Origin: Bacteroidales bacterium | GTDB taxonomy: Bacteria > Bacteroidota > Bacteroidia > Bacteroidales > GCA-2748055 | Direction of reading: 5' to 3' | Length of the DNA stretch: 32,732 nucleotides | Assembly: GCA_029938715.1 (NCBI GenBank) | Contig: JAOZUK010000036.1 | Span: 1-32,732, forward strand | Shown: one piece after another, positions 1 through 9,600 of the stretch | Position numbering within the stretch: the stretch's first letter is position 1 | How the letters are laid out: each line of letters starts with the position of its first letter | The notes under the pieces: model-generated | The model's input: the letters and a program-made list of their open reading frames with translations, nothing else | What the model was told of the DNA's origin: nothing | Databases searched by the model: none | Position numbers and translations under genes: made by a program

Positions 1-2810
1 TCTTCAAAATCAAATCGGATGTGGCCACCACCTTTACCGTCAAACCCATCTATTCAAACGGAAACGACGGATGGTTGCCAAAGGAGATTCCGGCTGACGG
101 TGAATGGCATATTTACACCTATGAGTTAGTGGCTGACAACTATTCCGGCGGATACCTGAACAAAATCTATCTCTATTTTGATGGTGGAAGTACTGTTATT
201 AATTCAGGACTGGTGCAGTTCGATTTTATTCAAATAGCAGGCTTCTCTATCAAGATCAATAACTTGCAGGCAAACCTGGTGGACTCTTCCACTGTCGATC
301 TCTCCTGGGAGACCAGTGACCCCGAAAATACCGACCACTTTAACATTTACAGAAGCACCGAGATGGAGTTTTCAGCAGAAATGCTCACTAAAATCGGCGA
401 AACTATCGAAACCAATTACCAGGATACCGGTCTGATCAATCACACCACCTATTACTATAAAGTAACTGCCACCGATATGAATGGCAAGGAGCATAGCCCT
501 GCTGAGGTGAGCATCCAGACTTCCAATCCTGGTTCAGTCCCAATAGTGGAGATTGTCAGTGAGAATGCCAATCCTGTGGGGAGCTATGAAAAATATGAGC
601 TGGTGGTGAACCTGCTCGACGCCACTTTTACGAATCCATATAACCCCGAAGAGATCGATCTCTATGCCTGGTTCTATTCACCCGATGGCGATTCAGTGAA
701 GATGAATGGCTTCTATGACAACTACCAGGGGCGTGACCAGTGGAAGATACGCTTTGCCGCCAGGCAGACAGGCTCTTGGGAATACCAGGTTTTCGCAAGC
801 GATGCGGATGGATCAGGAAGTTCTGAAAAACAGACCTTTTCTGTGGTCGAATCCAACAACAAGGGATGGTTGACCATCTCTCCTGATAACTCCAACTATC
901 TGATGCATGACAATGGATCAAGCTTTTACGGAGTCTCTGTCTATTACCCATGGAGTGTTACAGAAAGTGGATTGGATGAATTTGCTGCAGTAGACGGGAA
1001 CTTTTTTGGTTACTGGGATTGCACCTTCGACGGCAGTGGAAATGGCGGGGGAAGGTACCTCCTGGAATCAATGGAATCGGGCGTAGGAAGATACGACCAG
1101 CGAAAGGCTGCCAGGATAGATGAAGTGCTGTCCTGGGCCGAGGCCCGGGATCTGAAAGTGATGCTGGCCATATGGGCACATCCCTACCTGAGAGTTGAAA
1201 ACGTCCCCTGGGATGGCGCAAAATGGTTTGAGAATAATCCCTATAGCAAATTGGTAGATATTGATGACATCTATACCGACAGCCTCGCCCTGTCATTCCA
1301 GGAAAAACATTACCGTTACATGATCGCACGCTGGGGGTACAGCCAGTCCCTGGGAATATGGGAAATCATCAATGAGATGCATGGAACCACGGGTTGGGTT
1401 AGAAAACAGGCGGCTTCTAAAAAATGGGTGGCTGATGTACATGCCTACTTTAAAGAGAATGATCCCTTCCAGCGGCCCACAACCGCCTCTTTTGGTGGCA
1501 GTGAGGGCGCTTCCCATTTCAATGAGACCGACCAGCTGGGAGATATGCCCAATGTCCATTTCTACGAGGAGCATGGATGGCCCACCAGGTACCCGGGTGA
1601 TGTGGTTCGCAGCGGACTGGCCAATATGGTAAGTGAAACAAGGAAACTGAAAAGCAAAGGTGAGAGACCCGCTTTCCTGGGCGAAGCGGGATACACCAGC
1701 ATGCTTGCCGATCATACAACGGAAGCTTACACATGGGAACTGCATAACACCTTTTGGGCCGGGTTGTCGCTTGGTATGGCCTCCACACCCTTCTGGTGGG
1801 AGCTCAATACGAAAGATGTCTTAACTGCCTCACGACTACAGGAGTATCGTAGATTTAATTCATTCGTATCTGATATAGATTTTGCCCACCAGCTCTTCGT
1901 TCCCACAGAGATATGGGTCGAAAACACCGACGGGTATTTCATGGGGGCATCCAACACAGGTTTTGGTTGGATGAGGACTTACGAAAAGGCTCCGGTATCA
2001 GGTGCTCCAATCTATATCTCCCATACTGAACTCACCAATGGCACCTACCTGTTGGAATGGTTCAACACATGGACGGGTGAAACAGTGGATACCGATACAG
2101 CCATCTGTGTGGATGGGATAACGTGGGGCAAGGTTCCGGATGATTTGGATGAACTGGATGTGGCATTCAAAACAGGTAAAGTGGAAGGTGGTGGCTCTGC
2201 CAGTCAGATACATTTGCAACTGGTGAAAACCGATACACTGGTAAAAGCCCAGCAGTCGTGGCTTCCTGACATTGATTCTACCATCTTTAAAATTGTTTGT
2301 TATACGACCGATCATAATGGTTTTCTGGATGTTTCATATTATGGGCCGGTTGACATCTCCATGGAAGGAGAAGGACAACCAGAGCCATTCACACTTGATC
2401 TAGTGGAGGGTGGTGTGGTCTTTGATTTTAACCGGATGGGATCATCCGGGGTCACCATTACTGCTACCATTGAAGGTTTGGGTAGTGCTGTGCTTTATAT
2501 TGAGGGGATTACAGGTGTTGACAATGGACTTACCCAAATCGTAAATGCAAGGGCCGAACTTAAAAACAACTATCCCAACCCCTTTGATCAGGGCACGGTT
2601 ATTGGGTATGCATTGCCAAGTGAAACCCGTGTCAAACTGGCAATCTACAATGCCCAGGGCAAACTGCTGGAGACCCTGGTGGAAGGTCAAAGATCCGCAG
2701 GTCAGCATAGTGTGGAGTGGAACGCAGAAGGCCATCCGGCGGGTCTCTATTTCTACACATTGAGCAGCGACCGGTTCTCATATACCAAACGATGTATGAT
2801 CCTTAAGTAA
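1..2810 (+). CDS. T9SS-secreted DUF5060-type clan GH-A glycoside hydrolase (5' partial)
   Basis: The reading frame is open from the window edge, and the GTG at 21 is probably internal, so the true N-terminus lies upstream. Residues below count from that GTG. A beta-sandwich carbohydrate-binding-like stretch (about 1-75) is followed by an FN3 domain (about 78-170), a DUF5060 beta-sandwich (about 174-280), a TIM-barrel catalytic domain (about 283-660), an Ig-like region, and a T9SS type-A sorting domain (about 850-929, starting NNYPNPF and ending MILK). The catalytic signature is EIINEMHG with probable acid/base E452, and FLGEAGY with probable nucleophile E555, as in GH5-like clan A enzymes. 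Inference: a surface or secreted endo-glycosidase acting first on the polymer. The substrate cannot be read from sequence, but the GH26 neighbour suggests a mannan-type glycan. It lies 15 bases before the sulfatase gene, so the two are probably co-transcribed. Confidence 0.85.
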   Translation, partial: FKIKSDVATTFTVKPIYSNGNDGWLPKEIPADGEWHIYTYELVADNYSGGYLNKIYLYFDGGSTVINSGLVQFDFIQIAGFSIKINNLQANLVDSSTVDLSWETSDPENTDHFNIYRSTEMEFSAEMLTKIGETIETNYQDTGLINHTTYYYKVTATDMNGKEHSPAEVSIQTSNPGSVPIVEIVSENANPVGSYEKYELVVNLLDATFTNPYNPEEIDLYAWFYSPDGDSVKMNGFYDNYQGRDQWKIRFAARQTGSWEYQVFASDADGSGSSEKQTFSVVESNNKGWLTISPDNSNYLMHDNGSSFYGVSVYYPWSVTESGLDEFAAVDGNFFGYWDCTFDGSGNGGGRYLLESMESGVGRYDQRKAARIDEVLSWAEARDLKVMLAIWAHPYLRVENVPWDGAKWFENNPYSKLVDIDDIYTDSLALSFQEKHYRYMIARWGYSQSLGIWEIINEMHGTTGWVRKQAASKKWVADVHAYFKENDPFQRPTTASFGGSEGASHFNETDQLGDMPNVHFYEEHGWPTRYPGDVVRSGLANMVSETRKLKSKGERPAFLGEAGYTSMLADHTTEAYTWELHNTFWAGLSLGMASTPFWWELNTKDVLTASRLQEYRRFNSFVSDIDFAHQLFVPTEIWVENTDGYFMGASNTGFGWMRTYEKAPVSGAPIYISHTELTNGTYLLEWFNTWTGETVDTDTAICVDGITWGKVPDDLDELDVAFKTGKVEGGGSASQIHLQLVKTDTLVKAQQSWLPDIDSTIFKIVCYTTDHNGFLDVSYYGPVDISMEGEGQPEPFTLDLVEGGVVFDFNRMGSSGVTITATIEGLGSAVLYIEGITGVDNGLTQIVNARAELKNNYPNPFDQGTVIGYALPSETRVKLAIYNAQGKLLETLVEGQRSAGQHSVEWNAEGHPAGLYFYTLSSDRFSYTKRCMILK

Positions 2811-2825
2811 CTGATTATCCTCAAT

Positions 2826-4433
2826 ATGGAAAGAATCCCTAAACTAAATAATTGGATATTTATTACCCTTGCCTTTGCCCTGATTTCATGTGGGGGTAAT
2901 GGCTCTTCCGGGAAAGATAATAGTCAGCCCAATGTTCTCTTTATCATTATTGATGATATGAATGTGGATGTTAACTGCTACGGGGGTCCCATCAAAAGTC
3001 CCCACATCGACCAACTCGCTGCAAGTGGCATCAAGTTTAACCATGCCTATGTGCAACAGCCGGTTTGTGCAGCTTCAAGGGCCAGTTTTTTAACGGGTCT
3101 TCGTCCCAATTCAACGGGTGTGGATTACCCATACAGCCATTACTTCCTGGATGAAGTGATGCCCAAACATGGAACCATTTCCAGGTATTTTGCTGGCAGT
3201 GGATACGATGTAAAGCAATTTGGGAAAGTTCATCATGGCATTGAAGATGAAAATCCCACCTTTAAACCCAAAAGTAAAGGACGCTATTATAACGATAGCA
3301 TCAATTTGAGTTTTGAGAACGGGGGCCCCAAACTGCCCTACGAGAAATCTTATGATGGTGACAGTGAGTATGCAGATTTTAAGATTGCAGATTCTGTGGC
3401 AACGGCCATCCTGGCCCATGATCAGTTGTCCGGGCCTTTCTTTTTTGTGGCAGGTTTTAAGAAGCCTCACCTGATTTTTGCAGCTCCGGAGAAGTACTGG
3501 GATATGTATGATCGGACAGAGATCCCACTTCCCGTTCCCCGGAACCTGGCAGAGGGATCCCCTGAATATGCAGTGGACCAGTATTACCTGAATCAGTATG
3601 ACTGGGAGACCAAAGACCCTCAAACTCCCTTTACAGATGTCTATGCAAGGCTGATCAGGCACGCCTACTATGCCAGTTCAAGCTTTGTGGATGCCCAGGT
3701 GGGGCTGGTGTTGGATGCCCTCAGGGAGAGTGGGCTTGAAGAGGAGACCATTGTTCTCTTTGTATCGGATCATGGCTTCCTGATGGGCGAGCATAATTAC
3801 TGGGGCAAGACCAACCTGTTTGAAAAAGGGGTTCAGGTTCCCCTTATTGTATCGTGGAAGGATCACATTGAGGCCGGTATGGAGACAAAAGCGCTGGTGG
3901 AAGCCGTGGACATCTTTCCTACCCTGGTGGATATGGCCGGACTGGAAGTCCCTGGTTATCTGGAAGGAAACAGTTTCAAACCCGTGATTGAGGAACCCTC
4001 GCTCCCATGGAAAAAAGGGGTCCTCAGTCAGCAACCCAGGGGCATGGTTGCCGACCGGGAAGGAATAAGCATGCGGACCGATCGTTACCGGTATACGGAA
4101 TGGATAAACACCTTTACCGGAGAAATCATCGCTCAGGAGTTGTTTGATTATGAAGTGGATCCCACCGAGTCGGTGAACCTTGCTATTTATTCGGAAAATG
4201 CCAAATTGTTGCATGAGCTTTCTACCCAACTCAATACCGGATGGAAATCGCTTCTCCCTGAAGGAGTTACCAATCATTCAACCAATCCACTGGCGCCACC
4301 CAGTTATGCCTGGGGAGGAGAAGGTAAAGGCCGCAGAGCAGCCTGGCACAAGACGTTCGGCGGATATGAAGAAGAAGGCTGGAGAGAGGCCACCGAAAGG
4401 CGGATGTCTTATCAGTCGACTTATGAGAAATAA
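2826..4433 (+). CDS. Lipoprotein sulfatase (S1 family, iduronate-2-sulfatase-like)
   Basis: This 535-residue protein has a full-length arylsulfatase-superfamily layout. It starts with a lipoprotein signal peptide with lipobox LISC (Cys22). The metal-binding DD pair lies at 43-44 in FIIIDDMN. The maturation motif CAASR puts the formylglycine precursor at Cys81 and Arg at 85; it is the C-x-A-S-R variant of CxPSR. A second metal/active-site cluster is VSDHGF (D315, H316) with K328 in GKTNLFEKG. It should hydrolyse sulfate esters on a glycan in the periplasm or at the outer membrane, after conversion of Cys81 by an FGE or anaerobic maturase not seen in this window. The SQQPRG and NLFEKGVQVPL segments recall iduronate-2-sulfatase-like S1 members. 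It lies between two glycoside hydrolase genes, so the target glycan of this locus is probably sulfated. The exact sulfate position is unknown. Confidence 0.92.
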   Translation: MERIPKLNNWIFITLAFALISCGGNGSSGKDNSQPNVLFIIIDDMNVDVNCYGGPIKSPHIDQLAASGIKFNHAYVQQPVCAASRASFLTGLRPNSTGVDYPYSHYFLDEVMPKHGTISRYFAGSGYDVKQFGKVHHGIEDENPTFKPKSKGRYYNDSINLSFENGGPKLPYEKSYDGDSEYADFKIADSVATAILAHDQLSGPFFFVAGFKKPHLIFAAPEKYWDMYDRTEIPLPVPRNLAEGSPEYAVDQYYLNQYDWETKDPQTPFTDVYARLIRHAYYASSSFVDAQVGLVLDALRESGLEEETIVLFVSDHGFLMGEHNYWGKTNLFEKGVQVPLIVSWKDHIEAGMETKALVEAVDIFPTLVDMAGLEVPGYLEGNSFKPVIEEPSLPWKKGVLSQQPRGMVADREGISMRTDRYRYTEWINTFTGEIIAQELFDYEVDPTESVNLAIYSENAKLLHELSTQLNTGWKSLLPEGVTNHSTNPLAPPSYAWGGEGKGRRAAWHKTFGGYEEEGWREATERRMSYQSTYEK

Positions 4434-4469
4434 CGCATATTATATAGATTAATCACTAAGTAACTGATT

Positions 4470-6542
4470 ATGAAACAAGGTGTTAAGGTAATTCTACTAT
4501 CAGCATTCTTTATTGTATTATTCGTTTCAAAAATAAGTGCACAAAATAAACCTGTAAATAGAAATGCCACCCCTGAGGCAAGGGCGTTATTGGAATATTT
4601 GTATTCCATCAGTGGTAAAAAGATCCTGTCGGGTGCTCACAATGGAAGCAGAAACATGGACCAGTGGCACAACTATGTGGAAGAGCTGACCGGGAAGTCT
4701 CCCGCTGTGTGGGGAAGTGATTTTGGTAATTATTACAGGGAAGGGAACCCGGAGGCAATTGTGAAAGAGTCCACCAAAAGGCACAAGGATGGTTATATTG
4801 TCACACTGATGTGGCATACGGGCAGACCCCAGGATGATCCGCCCTTTGAATGGAAGACCAGCACTCAGGGTGAAATGAGCGATCAGGATTGGATTGACCT
4901 GACCACGCCAGGAACAGCCATTCATAACAAATGGATTGAAAGGGTGGACACCATTGCCATCTACCTGAAACAGCTGCAGGACCTGAATATCCCGGTGCTT
5001 TGGAGACCCTACCATGAAATGAATGGCATCTGGTTCTGGTGGGGCGATAAAAAAGGAGAAGATGGGTTTGCCAAGTTGTGGAAGATGATGTACGATCGTT
5101 ATACCAATCACCATCAACTGAATAACCTCATATGGGTATGGAACACCAATACTCCACGTGACAGGGAAAATGACGAAGCCTATGCCTACGAGCTCTATTT
5201 CCCGGGATTGGAGTATGTAGATGTGCTGGCTGCCGACGTGTACCACAACGATTACAGGCAGGAGCATCACGACCAGCTGCTTGAACTGGCAGAAGGCAAG
5301 CTAATCTCTCTGGGTGAAGTGGGAGAGATGCCTACTCCGGAGATTCTGGATAGTCAGCCCATGTGGGCCTGGTTTATGGTATGGAGCAAATGGGTGGAGA
5401 CCCACAATACCCCCCAAAAGGTAAAAGATCTCTATAGCTACCCCAGGACTTTATCACATGGAGAGTTCAAAGTCGAGAATTCAACCATCGACCCACAGGC
5501 CACCAAAGAGACCATCAACCTCTTCAACAACCTGCGGGAGGTGTCCAGGGACCATATCCTATTTGGGCACCAGGATGATCCTGCTTATGGGATCGGATGG
5601 GCCTATGAACCAGGGAAGTCGGATTGTAAAATAACCGCTGGATCATATCCTGCAGTGTATGGCTGGGAGCTGGGGGGGCTGGAACTTGGTCACAAAAAAA
5701 ACCTGGATGATGTTCCCTTCGACACCATGCGTGATTTGATTGTGGAGAGCTACCTGCGGGGCGGGGTCACCACCATCAGCTGGCATGAATACAGTCCGGT
5801 ATCAGGAAAGGACTCATGGGCAGACACCAGAGATACGGTAAATAAAACAGTGGAGTCCATAATCCCGGGGGGGACACACCATAAGGTTTATAAAGAGCAC
5901 CTTGATAAGGTGGCCCACTTTCTGAATTCACTTAAAACAGGCGACGGAACACGGGTTCCTGTTATTTTCAGACCGCTTCACGAAAATACAGGCAGTTGGT
6001 TCTGGTGGGGAGAAAAGCACTGCTCCGAACTGGAGTACAAGGCCCTGTTCCAGTTTACAGTTCAATACCTGAAAGAGGAGCACCAATTGCATCATCTACT
6101 CTACTGCTACTCTCCTTCAGGCGATTTCAATTCGGAGGAGGACTATTTGAAAAGGTATCCTGGTGATGACTATGTGGATATCCTTGGTTTTGATCAATAC
6201 AGGATCAAATCTAACGATAAGAGTGGAGAGGGAGCTGTTTTGCGAATGGGAATACTGGCTGACATGGCAATGGAGAGAAATAAATTGTATGCCTTAACTG
6301 AAACCGGAGATTACGGGCTGAAAACTGAAAACTGGTTTACCCACCACCTCCTCCCCATCATCAATGCCGATGATAAAACCAGGGGAATTACCTATGTCCT
6401 GGTTTGGAGAAATGAAGAACGCCAGGTAGATCACTTTTTTGTTCCTTATAAAGGGCATGAGCAAACCGGAGATTTTAGAAAATTCAGAGATACGGATTTG
6501 ATCCTGTTTGAAGAAGACCTGCCGGCTAACCTCTACCGGTAG
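4470..6542 (+). CDS. Tandem GH26-GH26 protein (putative beta-mannanase)
   Basis: This 690-residue protein has a Sec signal peptide (cleavage near ISA-Q, residue 24) and two complete GH26-like TIM barrels in one chain. Domain 1 (about 30-335) has acid/base E183 in RPYHEMNG followed by FWWG, and probable nucleophile E283 in LGEVGE. Domain 2 (about 345-690) has E505 in RPLHENTGSWFWWG and E611 in LTETGDYG. Spacing between the two acids is 100 and 106 residues, normal for GH26. Known GH26 enzymes are mostly endo-beta-1,4-mannanases or mannobiohydrolases, with some beta-1,3-xylanases. There is no T9SS tail and no lipobox, so it is probably soluble in the periplasm. The two barrels are clearly diverged from each other, so they may differ in specificity or action mode. 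It lies 36 bases after the sulfatase gene and 99 bases before the HTCS gene. Confidence 0.93.
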   Translation: MKQGVKVILLSAFFIVLFVSKISAQNKPVNRNATPEARALLEYLYSISGKKILSGAHNGSRNMDQWHNYVEELTGKSPAVWGSDFGNYYREGNPEAIVKESTKRHKDGYIVTLMWHTGRPQDDPPFEWKTSTQGEMSDQDWIDLTTPGTAIHNKWIERVDTIAIYLKQLQDLNIPVLWRPYHEMNGIWFWWGDKKGEDGFAKLWKMMYDRYTNHHQLNNLIWVWNTNTPRDRENDEAYAYELYFPGLEYVDVLAADVYHNDYRQEHHDQLLELAEGKLISLGEVGEMPTPEILDSQPMWAWFMVWSKWVETHNTPQKVKDLYSYPRTLSHGEFKVENSTIDPQATKETINLFNNLREVSRDHILFGHQDDPAYGIGWAYEPGKSDCKITAGSYPAVYGWELGGLELGHKKNLDDVPFDTMRDLIVESYLRGGVTTISWHEYSPVSGKDSWADTRDTVNKTVESIIPGGTHHKVYKEHLDKVAHFLNSLKTGDGTRVPVIFRPLHENTGSWFWWGEKHCSELEYKALFQFTVQYLKEEHQLHHLLYCYSPSGDFNSEEDYLKRYPGDDYVDILGFDQYRIKSNDKSGEGAVLRMGILADMAMERNKLYALTETGDYGLKTENWFTHHLLPIINADDKTRGITYVLVWRNEERQVDHFFVPYKGHEQTGDFRKFRDTDLILFEEDLPANLYR

Positions 6543-6641
6543 AAACGGCCTGGATGAATCCATTACATGGGATGTGAAGCTGTTTGATCGCGGTAGGGTT
6601 GATAATTCTGCTTATTAAATGTAATTTCAGCGCTTAGCGGG

Positions 6642-9600
6642 ATGAGCAATTTTGTCACAAATAAGCGATTCATCACTCCCTGGATTATAATCCTTGTGGG
6701 TTTTTTGTCACTTTGCAATACATCTTCAGGTCAGGAACCAGACACCTACACCTTGCAGAAGGTGGATGCTTTTGAAGAAATTGCCAATAGGGAAATCACA
6801 TCCATTTTACAGGATAAGGAAGGTTTTCTGTGGATGGGCACCTATTTTGGAATTTTAAAATACGATGGCAATGAAATAGTCAATATTAAACCTAATATCT
6901 ATGATCCAGGCTCCATTCCTGCCCGGAAAATTAAGCGTTTGCTGCAGGTAGGGGACACCATTTGGATAGGTACCATTGAGAAAGGACTTTGCTATTATGA
7001 TTGTGTCCGGGAAACATTTCATACACTTCCCGAGATAACAGCCAGGGGCCCTGGAAGCAATCAGGTAACGGCCTTGACTACAGATGTCCATGGCAATATC
7101 TGGACTGGTACAAGCAAGGGGCTCTATCGTGTAAATCAAGGCGATCCTAAAGATATCTCAGCTATTGAATTTAAACAAGGAGAGGATTACAGAGGTAAGA
7201 ACTGGATCAATGATCTTACATTTGATCAATATAATAATCTCTGGGTGGGTACTTCCAATGGGATCTATTTCATACATCAATCACACCTGAATCGATCGTC
7301 GGGGTTTACAGCCATTCCATTTAAAATGTCAGGCCGGGTTAGTAATAATTCTGAAAATCTGATTACCAGCCTGGCCTGTATACCTGATGGGGACAATGTT
7401 TGTTTGTGGGTAGGGACAAAAAATGGCATTTTTAAGTACAGGATCAATCCACACTCATTGAATAGTTCGATATCAGAGGAGGTCACAGGGAACTATACAA
7501 GTCTAGATGAGATTTACGGATTATTTGAAAATGTGGCTGTTCAAACTCTTTTGCATAATCCGAAAAAAGAGGAATTATGGATTGGGACAAGCGAAAAAGT
7601 AATTCTACTGGATTTAATCTCTCTAAAGATCTCAGGTGATTTCGGTACTGTTTTAAATCAAAATCTGCGTGTCTCGTCCATCTATAAGGATAACAATGAA
7701 TCTGTCTGGATAGGTGCTTTATCAGGTTTACATCGGATCGTCACTGAAAAGAGTTTATTCAATACCATCGGGGAAGTAAATTCCATTGAAGGTACACAGT
7801 ATATCTCCACATTAATCGATCATGGGGATGAATATCTGTGTGGAACACTTAGTAATGGCTTATTTAAGGTTCAAATTCAGGGTGATGGATCGCTGGGGGA
7901 GATGGAACCTGTAACGATGAAGAGCCGGGAGAGAAGTAACATGATTCGGGATATCGTTTGTGGTATCAAGGACAAGAATGGATTTATCTGGCTGGGGACC
8001 AAGGGGAATGGTTTAATAAGCTTCAAATTTGAAAAGGGTACAGTAACAGAATGGAAGCACTATGATCCGGAAAATCCGGAGAATCCATTTCCACAGGATA
8101 TACAGTCCCTTGCTGAACACCCCGATGGATCCATTTTGGTAGGTACTTACAGTCAGTCTATTATTAAGCTTGACCCCCAGAGTGATGCCATGATGAGAAT
8201 TGATAAATTCTCAGTCTCCGGGGAGCACCCGGCAGATTACCCGATCTCAGATATCTTTATTGAATCAGAGAGGGTGTTCTGGGTGGGGACCAGGGGAGGC
8301 GGTCTGTATCGAATCATACTTACCGGTGGAGATACCTTTGAATACCAGGGTTTTTTAAATTCTGAGGGTGATTTAAACAGCCTGTGTGATAACTATATTA
8401 TCGATATTTATCTGGATCATTTTGGAGGTCTGTGGCTGGGCACCGAAGGTGGCCTGAGCTTGTTCAACAGGATAGATAATCAATTCAAGAATTTCTATGA
8501 GATCAATGGACTCTCTGATAACTGTATTCAGGGGGTTATTGAAGATTCAGAGGGTTATCTGTGGGCTACTACGATCAATGGTTTGAACAGGATTAATGTG
8601 AGAGAACTGCTTGACAGTTCTGAACAGGGTGCCATCGATATATTTAATAAGGAGGATGGTTTACCTACCAATTACTTTATACATGGTTCCGCCTTTAAGT
8701 TACATAATAACCTTCTTTTTATGGGCAACCTGAGAGGGGCAACCTATTTTGATCCCACTTCTGTTGAGCCTAAAGATAAAAGTTCGAATCCGGTTATTAA
8801 AGCACTCTTTCTCCAGGAAATAAGGATTAGAACAGGTGAGAGAGTAAATGGCAGGATTTTGCTAAACGGGCGTTTAAGTACTTTAGACTTTCTGGAGCTT
8901 AAAGCGAAAGAAAATAATATTGCTATAGCTTTTTCAGCGCCCAATTTTGAAAATCCGTCCAGGATAAAGTATGAATACAGACTAAAAGGTTACAACGATC
9001 ACTGGACCTCCATCAGTCCTCCTAACCTGAAGGTAAACTATCTGAATTTTCCTGCCGGAGAGTATACATTTGAAGTGAGAGCTTCCAATGCGGATGGTTC
9101 CTGGAATCAAAACCATGCTACACTTCAGATCAAACGATCTTTGCCTTTGTGGAGATCACCATTCGCATATCTTTTCTACGCTCTGATTTTATTAGGAGTA
9201 TTTGTGCTTTTTAGAAAAATGATCATGCAACGTTCCGAATGGTTGAACAAGATCAAACTGGAATCCTATCAGAGTGAGAAGAATGAAGAGTTATTACAGC
9301 ATAAATTGCGCTTTTTCACCAATATTTCTCATGAAATAAAAACACCACTTACTTTAATACTTGGCCCTGTTAAACAGGCACTTAATAGTCATGAAACGTC
9401 AGATCATCTATATGCGCTAAGGCTGGTTCAGCGCAATGCCAATCGCTTGTTGCGATTGACGAATCAATTGCTTGAATTTCGCAAGGTTGAAACAGAGAAT
9501 GTGTCACTGAGTGTATCAATGGAAAACATCGGTGCCCTAACCCGATCCATTGGGGAGGATTGTCATTATTACGCAAATGAGAAGCAGATCAGCCTTGATC

